A stretch of DNA of 64,000 nt. Source: Hydrogenispora sp. GTDB taxonomy: Bacteria; Bacillota; UBA4882; UBA10575. Below, piece by piece: positions 35,350 to 44,537 of the stretch (position 1 is the first letter of the stretch; the number at the start of each line of letters is the position of its first letter). The notes under the pieces were generated by a model. The model searched no databases. It was not told where the DNA came from and was given only the letters and a program-made list of their open reading frames with translations. The translations under genes and the position numbers were made by a program. The DNA is taken from NCBI GenBank assembly GCA_012837705.1, contig DUQQ01000082.1, positions 1 through 64,000 on the forward strand, given 5' to 3'.

Positions 35350-36183
35350 TTATGATCCTCCTTCCTCCGTTGAAAGGTAAGCTGCTTCCCCCACAGCCAC
35401 CGGTTCCACTTCATACTTGCCGTTCTCTTCATTATAAAAGTACCTGATTTCCATCTGCAGTTTATAGGGTTCAGACGCTGGTTTAAAGCGCAACTGCCCG
35501 GAAGCAATCAAACGCTGGCCATGCTCATCTAAAACACGATGACCGGAAGAAGCCAGCATCACCGGTTCTTTTAAGAAATTCCCTTCTGGGGACAGATAGA
35601 TTTCCATTAAAACCGTTCCTTCAACCCCCAGGTGTTCTGCATTTTTGGGAAAAGTAAAGCTGGGTATAAACCCAATCATCCCGCTGGCCCGCCCTAAAGG
35701 CGGTAAAACCGGCGCAGACGGTGTTTCGCTTTCGGCGGTCACTTCCCCCTCGCCATCAGTGGTCCCGTTTTCGGGTATTTCCCCCAGTTCGCTACGGTCT
35801 TCGTTGGTAGGAGAAGCTTCGAAAGCAACCTCCCCTGGTTCGGGTTGTGTTTCGCGGGGTGCTGATTTCTCCTGGTGTACTTCTTCAATTTTGGTTAAAG
35901 GTTGCTCCACCGCAGAAGCGGGTTGTTCCACCGCCGGTGTCTTTTGTGCCGGTGGTGTCGGCGGTTTGGGCGTAACTTGCGGCTTTGGCTGTTCCGCTCG
36001 CACTTCCCGCCGCACCGATTCAATCTCAACCAGACGTGGTTGAATCAAAGTATAGCCCAGTTCGTCCCCACCAGCCCCCCAGTACCCACTGGCCTGGATC
36101 ATGAAAAGGAGAGCATGCAACCCCACAGCCAGAAAAAAAGAAACCGCTTTTCTCGTCATTTCTCCGGAGCGGAGTTTATCCAT
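35350..36183 (-). CDS. tonB: TonB-like energy transducer
   Basis: 277 residues. N-terminal membrane helix KAVSFFLAVGLHALLFMIQA contains the conserved His (His23) that couples to ExbBD. Then a Pro-rich spacer first basic (EQPKPQVTPKPPTPPAQK), later very acidic, long enough to cross a periplasm. Residues about 165-250 form a TonB C-terminal domain (GVEGTVLMEIYLSPEGNF, SGQLRFKPA). AGGAGG precedes the ATG. It lies 38 bases after exbD. TonB normally drives outer-membrane receptors; none is in the window. Confidence 0.85.
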   Translation of the reverse strand: MDKLRSGEMTRKAVSFFLAVGLHALLFMIQASGYWGAGGDELGYTLIQPRLVEIESVRREVRAEQPKPQVTPKPPTPPAQKTPAVEQPASAVEQPLTKIEEVHQEKSAPRETQPEPGEVAFEASPTNEDRSELGEIPENGTTDGEGEVTAESETPSAPVLPPLGRASGMIGFIPSFTFPKNAEHLGVEGTVLMEIYLSPEGNFLKEPVMLASSGHRVLDEHGQRLIASGQLRFKPASEPYKLQMEIRYFYNEENGKYEVEPVAVGEAAYLSTEEGGS

Positions 36184-36221
36184 AACAAAAAAACCTCCTA
36201 GTGAGCACCGGTGGACAGCGC

Positions 36222-36620
36222 TTAATTTTTCTTTTCAACCGCTAAAGCCGGTTGCGCAACACCGGCGTCGGTGATCGCATCCATAACCGCAATCAATCTT
36301 CCATAAGTCACCTGGGTATCGGCATTGATCACTACTAATAAATTAGGATTCGCGGCGGCCAGCGGCGATAAACTTTCGGTAAGTTTCGATAAGGAGATCT
36401 CACGATCGTCAAAAAAGACTTTTTCTTGACGGTCAATGGTGACCATCACCCGTTCTTGCTCTAAGACCGTCGCCTGGTTAGAACTGGGTAATTCCAACGG
36501 AATCCCAGAAACCGAGGTTCGAAAGGTCGTAAAAACCATGAAAAAGAGCACGAGATAGAACATGACATCAATCATCGGGACAATATCCAAACGGGGTATT
36601 TCCGACTTACGTTGAAACAT
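36222..36620 (-). CDS. exbD: ExbD/TolR proton-channel subunit
   Basis: 132 residues. The single membrane helix carries the essential proton-carrying Asp in DIVPMIDVMFYLVLFFMVF (Asp18, equivalent to E. coli ExbD Asp25). A periplasmic domain follows (VVINADTQVTYGRLIAVMDAI). ATG 36620 has GAGGTG nine bases upstream and lies four bases after the exbB stop; the frame is open further upstream, inside exbB. Confidence 0.92.
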   Translation of the reverse strand: MFQRKSEIPRLDIVPMIDVMFYLVLFFMVFTTFRTSVSGIPLELPSSNQATVLEQERVMVTIDRQEKVFFDDREISLSKLTESLSPLAAANPNLLVVINADTQVTYGRLIAVMDAITDAGVAQPALAVEKKN

Positions 36621-36624
36621 GATG

Positions 36625-37236
36625 CTATTCACCTCGGTTCCCGTAGTTGTCAAGAAACTCCTTACCCATTTGGTTCATCATCTGGATCCGCTTCTCGATG
36701 ATCGCGTTGAACCAATGCACGATAAAGAGGGCGGGAATGGCAATGATTAACCCGAAAGCCGTTGTCAACAAAGCTTCGGCAATCCCCCCACTCAACTGTG
36801 CCGGTGAAGCCACGCCTTGTAATGCTTCTAAGACGTTGAGGCTACTGATGATCCCCGTCACCGTTCCTAGCAAACCAAGCAGCGGAGAAGCGGTGATAAT
36901 GACATTAAGCAGACCTAAGCCCCGTTCCATCTTGCGAATCTCCACTTCACCCGCTTCACGTAGCGAAACCTCCACTTCGAGTCGGGTTTTACCGTAATGA
37001 AGTAAAGCGGCCTGGTACATCCGCGCCACCGGCTGGTTTAATTTTTGTAAATATTGAATGGCTTCTAGAGGAGCATTCTTCTCCATCAGGCGGAAAACAA
37101 TTCGTCTGATCTCATCGATGTCCCCGCGCTGACTGACAAAAAACCAAAGTCGTTCAATGGTAATCGCCATGACCATTATCGAGCAGAATAACAAAGGAAA
37201 CATGACCGGACCGCCACTTAAGAACAATTGCCACAT
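36625..37236 (-). CDS. exbB: ExbB/TolQ/MotA-family proton-channel subunit
   Basis: 203 residues, three membrane helices (about 10-32, 108-132, 152-176). The family core ASPLLGLLGTVTGIISSL (Thr125, Thr127) and SGGIAEALLTTAFGLIIAIPAL (Thr158/159) is intact. With ExbD it forms the proton-driven motor powering TonB. ATG with GGGGGAG upstream. First gene of a five-gene - strand unit; TolQ cannot be excluded, but the adjacent TonB and absence of TolA/TolB favour ExbB. Confidence 0.93.
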   Translation of the reverse strand: MWQLFLSGGPVMFPLLFCSIMVMAITIERLWFFVSQRGDIDEIRRIVFRLMEKNAPLEAIQYLQKLNQPVARMYQAALLHYGKTRLEVEVSLREAGEVEIRKMERGLGLLNVIITASPLLGLLGTVTGIISSLNVLEALQGVASPAQLSGGIAEALLTTAFGLIIAIPALFIVHWFNAIIEKRIQMMNQMGKEFLDNYGNRGE

Positions 37237-37544
37237 GTTTTTCTCCCCCTCAGCACTTTTTCAAATCCTTATTCTGGTTGTATTTATTTTAGGTAAATCG
37301 GTTGGGAAAAGCGAAATTTACGAGCTCCATTATCTTTAGAGTTTCGCTGAGCAACATTAAATTCCTTCCATCTCTTACGCGGAGGAACAATTTCCCAGCA
37401 AACGCCAGTGCATGGACCAGATGGAATTTAACCGCCCTGCGCCAGCTTTTAATTTAAGACCGTTCGTGACTCCAGGTAACCGTTGAGAACACTTTGGTAA
37501 TCACCGGAAGCGGCCACCTTCTTCCATTATAATATAATGGCCCC
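37237..37544. other. exbB upstream region with a 17-bp palindrome
   Basis: About 300 bases with no credible gene. Bases 37524-37540 form CCATTATA-A-TATAATGG, a perfect dyad that contains TATAAT on both strands; it may be an operator or promoter element. If the exb promoter is there, its leader would be close to 290 bases. I could not match the leader to a known riboswitch. Confidence 0.4.
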
Positions 37545-37583
37545 GGCAAAAAAAGAAAAAAGAGCGGAGGACTTCCTCCGCTC
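37545..37583 (-). terminator. intrinsic terminator of the GH2 operon
   Basis: Stem GAGCGGAGGA/TCCTCCGCTC with a 2-base loop plus flanking unpaired bases, followed on the - strand by TTTTTTCTTTTTTT. Confidence 0.9.
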
Positions 37584-37642
37584 CCAATATGATCATTTGC
37601 GAACAAACTTTTATTTGCAGCTGTTCTATATCTCCGTGTTTT

Positions 37643-39892
37643 TTAGACCACTTCAAGGCGGACCGTTTTTTCCCCCACCGACTGGGAACGGACTGTTATG
37701 GTGATCACCCCTGGCGCGTTGCGGGTCTCCACCCAAAAGGCAATCGCCCCTCCTTTTAGCACCACTGTCGACGGTCCTTGGATCCGACCGGGGCCTTCCA
37801 CTTCCAAGTGGATGATCTCGTCAAGGAAAGGAAGTAAATTACCGCACTGGTCCAGTACTTTGACCACAACCCGGGTTGCGTCTTTCTGAGCAGCGTTTAA
37901 GATCTGATCATCGGCAGCAACCGACAAAACCGTGGGCACCGGGTCCGCGCAGAATCTTTTTTCGACGATCGGCTGATCACGGTAGTAACCGGTGAGGACC
38001 GCCCCCTCCCACTTTAACCCCCAAGCACCAACGACTTCGGGACTGAGCGCGGTATAATCGATGATCACCGGCGGATAAGGCACACCCGGATATTCCTCAC
38101 GCCGTGGGTAGAACTTCTGTTCCAACTTCTCCTCGCCAAATTGTAACTGAACGTAATCGCAGTTGGTATAGATCACCAAGGGGAGCACGCCACCGATACT
38201 TCTTTCCCCCCGGGCCCAGAAGGTCACCGGTTCCAGCACCGGCTCAACTGCGGGGGAAACCTGCGATTTATAGACATAGGAGGCGAACTTGGGCACCCGG
38301 AACATATCCATTACCCCGTGGTAACAGATGCGATCCCCAGCCCCAAAATCTTTATGGGTGTTGTAATCAAAAGCACACCAACCGATGGTTCCCGCAATGG
38401 AATCATCTAACCCGGCCGCATTCAAAATCCGTAAATACCGTAAAGAGTGTTCCATTTGCCTTTCTTCTTGGTCAAAGCGTTTCGTCGGAAACATGTGCCC
38501 GTTAAACTCCGTAACCATATAAGGAACTTTATGCGGCAAACCAGTAACTTCTTGCTGATCACGCAAGGGGCCCTTTTCGCCGTCATGGATAAAGTCATTA
38601 AAGGTGTAGACATCTTCCAACAAATTGCTGTCGGTTATATACCGCACACCCCCGGTCTGTCTGGTTGGGTCCAACTGTTTCGCTAGGCGGTTGGTTTCGG
38701 TATAAAATTCATCGTCATCCTGGGATTCGTTGATCCGTACGCCCCACAGTACGATCGATGGGTGGTTCCAGTCCCGTTCGATCATTTCCCGGAGATTTTC
38801 CCGGGCGACTTTTTTCCACTGGTCACCGCCGATGTGCTGCCAGCCTGGGAGTTCCGTAAAGACGAGAAGACCGAGTTCATCACATTTATTGAGAAAATGC
38901 ACGGACTGGGGATAATGGGAGGTCCGGACCAGGTTAACATGGAGCTCATTTTTTAGAATCTCCGCATCCTTCTCCTGGACCCGCCGCGGCATGGCGTACC
39001 CCACATACGGGTAAGATTGATGGCGGTTTATCCCGACGATCTTGACCCGTTTCCCGTTTAGATAAAAGCCGTCTGGACGAAACGCGGCCGTACGAAAACC
39101 GATCCGGTCCCGGTAGTAATCGGAATAGCCATTAACCTCCAGTTCAACCTGGATTTCATATAAATTGGGTTCCTCCAAATCCCATAACTTGATCCCTTTA
39201 AGTCCCGTTAATTTAAATTCCAAAGGATTGGCCCCAGAATTCAGCGTAGCCGGAAAAGTTTGCGTCTGCACGACAGCACCCGCCGCGTCTTGAAGGGTAA
39301 TGCGGACCGTACCATCTCCTTGCACCGCCGATGTATTTTCGAGAAAGACCTTAACCTTCAGGTCTTTCTCCGCCGCTAGAACCTGTTCCGTCTCGACCTT
39401 AATGTTTTTGATGAAAACCGGATCATACAGACCAAGACTTACTTCCCGGTAAATTCCGCCGTAGGTCAAATAGTCAATCTGTCCCCCAAAGGGCGGAATG
39501 TCCTCCAGTTCCCGCGAGTCCACCATCACGGTGACGAGATTATGCTCCCGGTCAAAATCATAAACCGGATCAATGCGTACCGCGAAAGGAGTGTAGCCAC
39601 CCCGGTGCTCGCCGAGGAAACTACCGTTTAAGTAGACGCGCGCATAAGCCATTACTCCTGAAAAATGGAGGTAGCATACCTTCCCTTGGGCGTGGCGGGG
39701 AATCTGCAATAAATACTTATAACAGGATTGAAACTGAAAGTTCTTTTCGTCGAAGTAATTGTAAGGCAACTCAATGTTGGTATGGGGCAGATCGACTTGG
39801 GTAAATCCGCTTAAATCATCTTGCTGTTCCATTCCCTCATGATATTCTGCTTTATAATACCAGCCATTGTTTAGATCAATAATCTCTCTCAT
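37643..39892 (-). CDS. glycoside hydrolase family 2 protein (beta-galactosidase/mannosidase-like)
   Basis: 749 residues with no signal peptide, so cytoplasmic. Sugar-binding domain (about 1-165, YLNGSFLGEHRGGYTPFAVRI), Ig-like domain (about 170-265), TIM barrel (about 270-560) and a C-terminal Ig-like domain (about 660-749, VLDQCGNLLPFLDE). Acid/base Glu is in WGVRINES, nucleophile Glu in MVTEFNGHM. The motif GINRHQSYPYVGYAMP is the GH2 barrel start. Substrate cannot be decided among beta-galactoside, -mannoside and -glucuronide. It ends the operon led by the binding protein, so it likely cleaves the imported oligosaccharide. Confidence 0.88.
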   Translation of the reverse strand: MREIIDLNNGWYYKAEYHEGMEQQDDLSGFTQVDLPHTNIELPYNYFDEKNFQFQSCYKYLLQIPRHAQGKVCYLHFSGVMAYARVYLNGSFLGEHRGGYTPFAVRIDPVYDFDREHNLVTVMVDSRELEDIPPFGGQIDYLTYGGIYREVSLGLYDPVFIKNIKVETEQVLAAEKDLKVKVFLENTSAVQGDGTVRITLQDAAGAVVQTQTFPATLNSGANPLEFKLTGLKGIKLWDLEEPNLYEIQVELEVNGYSDYYRDRIGFRTAAFRPDGFYLNGKRVKIVGINRHQSYPYVGYAMPRRVQEKDAEILKNELHVNLVRTSHYPQSVHFLNKCDELGLLVFTELPGWQHIGGDQWKKVARENLREMIERDWNHPSIVLWGVRINESQDDDEFYTETNRLAKQLDPTRQTGGVRYITDSNLLEDVYTFNDFIHDGEKGPLRDQQEVTGLPHKVPYMVTEFNGHMFPTKRFDQEERQMEHSLRYLRILNAAGLDDSIAGTIGWCAFDYNTHKDFGAGDRICYHGVMDMFRVPKFASYVYKSQVSPAVEPVLEPVTFWARGERSIGGVLPLVIYTNCDYVQLQFGEEKLEQKFYPRREEYPGVPYPPVIIDYTALSPEVVGAWGLKWEGAVLTGYYRDQPIVEKRFCADPVPTVLSVAADDQILNAAQKDATRVVVKVLDQCGNLLPFLDEIIHLEVEGPGRIQGPSTVVLKGGAIAFWVETRNAPGVITITVRSQSVGEKTVRLEVV

Positions 39893-39905
39893 TGCTCGTC
39901 TCCTC

Positions 39906-40724
39906 TTATTGTTTTACAGACCCAGTAATCCCGCGGACAAAATAGTTTTGTAAGCTGAAGAAGATCACGATCATCGGTAAAGTTGAGATCAGAATCGCAT
40001 TCATCACAACACCGTATTCGGGGAAATAGGCGGAAGCCAGGCTTGAAACAAATAGTTGCATCGTTTTCTGGTTGTTACTCTGCAAAACGATCAAGGGCCA
40101 CATATAATTATTCCAACTGGTCATAAAGGAATAGATCGCAGCCGCCGCGTAAGTGGCCTTCATGGCCGGTGCCACAATCGACCAGAAAATCCGGAACTCA
40201 CCGGCCCCGTCCACCCGAGCCGCCTGGATTATCTCCTTCGGAAACGACTTATAGCTTTGCCGGAAGAAAAAGATCAAAAACACCGAAGCCAAAGAAGTAA
40301 GGATCAATCCAGTATGGGTGTCAAGCAGATGAAACCGGACAATCAAGCGAAAAAGCGGGATCATCAAAGCCGCAAAGGGCACCATCATTGTCAATAAAAC
40401 CGCCCGATAAACCCGTTCCCGCGCCTTCGAAGCGAAAAATTCAAAACCATAGGCGGCCATAGAAGAGATGAGTAACTGTCCGATCAGGGTTAAAATTGAA
40501 ACTTTACACGAATTCCAAAAGATCCGGCCCACATCATAATCGGCAAACAGTTTTTTTAAGTTTGGAATCAATTGGTCGCCAAAGGTTATCTTTCCCTTAA
40601 TAATATCGACCGCACTGTTGGTCGTTCCAACCACCATCCAATAAAAGGGGAAAACGGCAAGCACAAAAGCAGTCACCAAAAAGACGTATTGGACACAACG
40701 GAAGAAGTAACTTTTCACTTTCAT
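39906..40724 (-). CDS. carbohydrate ABC transporter permease (MalG type)
   Basis: 272 residues, six predicted membrane helices. The EAA loop that docks the ATPase reads EIIQAARVDGAGEFRIFWSIVAP. The C-terminus FSLQNYFVRGITGSVKQ is typical of MalG/UgpE permeases. Its ATG overlaps the stop of the partner permease by four bases. No ATPase gene is in the locus, so a shared MsmX-like ATPase elsewhere is likely. Confidence 0.93.
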   Translation of the reverse strand: MKVKSYFFRCVQYVFLVTAFVLAVFPFYWMVVGTTNSAVDIIKGKITFGDQLIPNLKKLFADYDVGRIFWNSCKVSILTLIGQLLISSMAAYGFEFFASKARERVYRAVLLTMMVPFAALMIPLFRLIVRFHLLDTHTGLILTSLASVFLIFFFRQSYKSFPKEIIQAARVDGAGEFRIFWSIVAPAMKATYAAAAIYSFMTSWNNYMWPLIVLQSNNQKTMQLFVSSLASAYFPEYGVVMNAILISTLPMIVIFFSLQNYFVRGITGSVKQ

Positions 40725-41659
40725 CGGCGTTCACCTGCCAATTTAAACTGTACGAACGAAAGAATCGCCACAATAATCACGATCACATAAGCAATAGTCG
40801 CCGCATACCCGAAGTTAGGCATGTATTTAAAGCATAAATTATAAATGTAGACGGCAATCGTCAAAAGGGAATTCCCGGGTCCAATCGTTGCCGCCGTTAC
40901 ACCACCCGAGGCAAAGTTGGTCGGTTCATCAAATAACTGTAGCGTGCCAATGGTCGAGGTAATCGCGGTAAAAAGAATAATCGGTTTTAATAAGGGAACG
41001 GTGATCCGGGCAAACTGCTGATAGGCGTTGGCCCCATCGATCTTCGCCGCTTCATAAAGCTCATCCGGGATATTTTGCAATCCAGATAGATAAAAGATCA
41101 TGTTGTATCCGGTCCACCGCCAGGTCATCGCGATCATCACCGTAATCTTCGCCCAAAAGGGATCAACTAGCCAGGGGATCGGTGTGCTAATCAATTTGAT
41201 GTTAAGAAGAAACTTATTGACCAATCCTTCCAGGCTAAACATCATTTTAAAGAGCGTGGAATAGGTCACTAAGGAGGTGACGGCCGGTAGAAAGATCCCC
41301 GTGCGGAAGAGACCCCGAAATTTAATGTCCTTGTTATTCAAGAGCGTGGCAATGAGCAACGCCAACAAAAGCATAATCGGTACTTGGACAATAAAGAAGA
41401 TTAACGTGTTTTTCAACGCTTGTAAAAATACGCGGTCTTTAAGCAGGCGTTGGTAGTTACCCAAACCAACAAAACGTTGGATCATGCCCCGCGACGAATA
41501 GGTCGACATGATCAGCGAACTAATAATCGGGTATAGCATAAAGAGCGCCAGAACAAGCACAGCAAAGGAGATGAAAAACCAGCCATATCGATGATAACGG
41601 GATAGAGTCCACCTCGGCCGTCCGTAGTTGGGCATTTTAATCGGTTTTTCGGTCATCAT
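40721..41659 (-). CDS. carbohydrate ABC transporter permease (MalF type)
   Basis: 312 residues with six membrane helices. EAA loop ELYEAAKIDGANAYQQFARITVP. Partner of the MalG-type permease. AAAAGGTGAG precedes two consecutive ATG codons; the first is used here. It lies behind a strong hairpin that separates it from the binding-protein gene. Confidence 0.93.
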   Translation of the reverse strand: MMTEKPIKMPNYGRPRWTLSRYHRYGWFFISFAVLVLALFMLYPIISSLIMSTYSSRGMIQRFVGLGNYQRLLKDRVFLQALKNTLIFFIVQVPIMLLLALLIATLLNNKDIKFRGLFRTGIFLPAVTSLVTYSTLFKMMFSLEGLVNKFLLNIKLISTPIPWLVDPFWAKITVMIAMTWRWTGYNMIFYLSGLQNIPDELYEAAKIDGANAYQQFARITVPLLKPIILFTAITSTIGTLQLFDEPTNFASGGVTAATIGPGNSLLTIAVYIYNLCFKYMPNFGYAATIAYVIVIIVAILSFVQFKLAGERR

Positions 41660-41677
41660 GTCTCACCTTTTCTTTTT

Positions 41678-41727
41678 AAAAAGAGGAATAATCCGCTTTT
41701 GGTGCGTTCGGTATTATTCCTCTTTTT
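41678..41727 (-). terminator. attenuating hairpin between binding protein and permease genes
   Basis: Perfect 15-bp inverted repeat AAAAAGAGGAATAAT/ATTATTCCTCTTTTT with a 20-base loop; the downstream arm supplies a T run on the - strand. Such partial terminators commonly keep binding-protein mRNA more abundant than permease mRNA. Confidence 0.75.
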
Positions 41728-41889
41728 ACTAATCTTTTTATCCAGCCTTAAAAAATCTTGCCGGTCATTCTCCCGGCGCCAAGGCACCGCGACCATGACC
41801 AGCTGCTGTTGGCCTTCGCGGCTTGTCCACCACCTGGCTTTGTTTTAATTCACTCCGCAAAATTGAAGTGGCCAGCGTGGGCGACTGCC

Positions 41890-43164
41890 TTAGAAAGCAA
41901 TCTGGTTCTCTAGCTGGACAGCAGCCCGTTGTAATGCCGTATCAAGATCAATGCGTCCGGCGATGTAATCCGGCATCACCGCCATCAGAGCGGAATCGGC
42001 TTCGTAGGTGAATAAACCGTAGTTAACCGGCGGGATCTCCCGCATCCAAGCCGCCAAATCAGCGAACACCTTTTGTCCGCCAAAGAAGGGATCCGGCTCA
42101 GTAAAGGCCGGGCCATCTTGGGCTGGTAGATAGGAACCCAATGCGCCTTGGCCAACGAGAATTTTTTGGTAGAAGTCCCGATCCGCCGCAAAGGTGGTTT
42201 TCATGAAATCCTCAGCCACTTGCCGATTCCGGGATCTGGCTGTTATGTACCAGCTGGAGCCGCCTAAGTTCGAGTAGTTAACGGAATTTTTCAGATTTAA
42301 GCGCGGTGTCGGCGCAACCCCCCAAAGCCCCGACTGGCTCTTTTCGGCCTTAATCGAGCCGATAATCCAACAGCCGGTAATCACCGCTGCCGAATCACCA
42401 TTGTTGAAACTGGCCACCCATTCATTCCAGCCGCTGGTCTGTTTAATAATTCCGGAATCCATGAGCTTCTTATAGATCTTAAATGCTTCTCTGATTGCTT
42501 CGTTATTGACAATTTTGGGATTACCTTGCTCATCAAAATACCACTCACCGGTGGATTGCATCATGATCCGGATCAGGCCGCCGTCGGCGGGGTCAAAACC
42601 GAGGAGCGCTTTACCGGTTTTGGCTTTAACCTTTTTCCCGATCTCAATCAATTGGTCCCAGGTTATGTTATATAGATCTTCCGGTTTGTAGCCCGCTTCC
42701 GCCAAGATGTCACGGCGGTAAAATAGCGCACTGACCCCTGAGTCAAAGGGGACACCGTAGATTTTCCGGTTGAGGGTCATTAGTTCGGTTTTGTAGGCGG
42801 CAAATTCTTTAAAGTTAATTGCTTTCGTCAAGTCGACAAACGCACCGGGATAAGCTTGTAGATACTTTTGTGCATTGTAATCCTCAATCAAAACAATATC
42901 CGGTAACCCTTCCCGGGCGCCGGAAGCAAGGACCGTATTTAGCCTTTGTTCCACATCGGCCTTGGCCATTTCGACAATTTCAATTTCCACCTTCGGATTA
43001 AGCTTTTGGTACCTTGCCTTCGCTTCCGCCATCACCGGGATGTTGAAGTTCGGATCCCAGGCCCAGATGGTGAGTTTACCCTTTTTTTCCGCTGCTATCC
43101 CTACGGTTCCGAGGATTGACACGCAAAGCAATCCCACCAATACTAGGGATAATAACCTTTTCAT
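41890..43164 (-). CDS. extracellular sugar-binding protein (ABC transporter)
   Basis: 424 residues, family 1 solute-binding protein. Signal peptide about 1-25 (cleavage near VGIAAEKK). I see no acceptable lipobox (GLLC has Leu at -1), so the mature protein would be soluble, as in diderm periplasms. The fold marks are KLTIWAWDPN, PDIVLIEDYNAQKYL, GVPFDSGVSALFYRRDI and WYITARSRNRQVAEDFM. GGAGGG upstream of ATG. Promoter and operator lie 58-102 bases upstream; lead gene of the GH2 operon. Confidence 0.92.
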   Translation of the reverse strand: MKRLLSLVLVGLLCVSILGTVGIAAEKKGKLTIWAWDPNFNIPVMAEAKARYQKLNPKVEIEIVEMAKADVEQRLNTVLASGAREGLPDIVLIEDYNAQKYLQAYPGAFVDLTKAINFKEFAAYKTELMTLNRKIYGVPFDSGVSALFYRRDILAEAGYKPEDLYNITWDQLIEIGKKVKAKTGKALLGFDPADGGLIRIMMQSTGEWYFDEQGNPKIVNNEAIREAFKIYKKLMDSGIIKQTSGWNEWVASFNNGDSAAVITGCWIIGSIKAEKSQSGLWGVAPTPRLNLKNSVNYSNLGGSSWYITARSRNRQVAEDFMKTTFAADRDFYQKILVGQGALGSYLPAQDGPAFTEPDPFFGGQKVFADLAAWMREIPPVNYGLFTYEADSALMAVMPDYIAGRIDLDTALQRAAVQLENQIAF

Positions 43165-43221
43165 ACATTTCCCTCCTTAAAAATATTTAGTTACGCCTTG
43201 AATCAGGCAGGCTGCAATTAA

Positions 43222-43250
43222 ATATTAAAACCCAATTTACATTTTGTCAA
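43222..43250 (-). promoter_or_regulatory. sigma-A promoter of the sugar-transport operon
   Basis: On the - strand TTGACA, 17 bases, TAATAT, followed by a leader of about 50 bases to the binding-protein ATG. Confidence 0.8.
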
Positions 43251-43256
43251 TACTAA

Positions 43257-43266
43257 TTTACTAAAC
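43257..43266. promoter_or_regulatory. operator-like site O1
   Basis: TTTACTAAAC, in the - strand context AATAAATGTTTAGTAAAT. It ends six bases upstream of the -35 of the binding-protein promoter and shares AATAAATGTTTA with site O2 near the lacI-type gene. Confidence 0.6.
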
Positions 43267-43406
43267 ATTTATTACTTTTCTCCATCCCTTCCCTTGCTTT
43301 AGGTGTGCAGCACGGACCAATCTCCTGTAAAAAGAGCAAAACAACAGTGGTTCCACCGCTTTTATCCGCTATAACCGCCCACCACCGGTCCCGATCCTCA
43401 ATAAAT

Positions 43407-43417
43407 GTTTACTAAAC
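43407..43417. promoter_or_regulatory. operator-like site O2
   Basis: GTTTA-C-TAAAC perfect palindrome, within AATAAATGTTTACTAAAC. It ends seven bases upstream of the -35 of the regulator gene; centre is 151 bp from O1. Likely bound by the adjacent LacI-family protein. Confidence 0.65.
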
Positions 43418-43424
43418 TTTATTG

Positions 43425-43453
43425 TTGTCAAGTTGTTTCAAGTAGTTTATAAT
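43425..43453 (+). promoter_or_regulatory. sigma-A promoter of the lacI-type gene
   Basis: TTGTCA, 17 bases, TATAAT on the + strand, 35 bases before the ATG. Confidence 0.85.
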
Positions 43454-43476
43454 TAAGAAAAACACTAATTTAATGA

Positions 43477-44502
<1,026 letters not shown>

Positions 44503-44537
44503 GACGGGAAGAAACATGGAAAGCCGGGTGAATAAGG

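Noticed and set aside
37237-37642. Possible cobalamin or other riboswitch upstream of exbB
   Set aside because: TonB genes are sometimes cobalamin-controlled, but I find no B12 box or other known riboswitch core.
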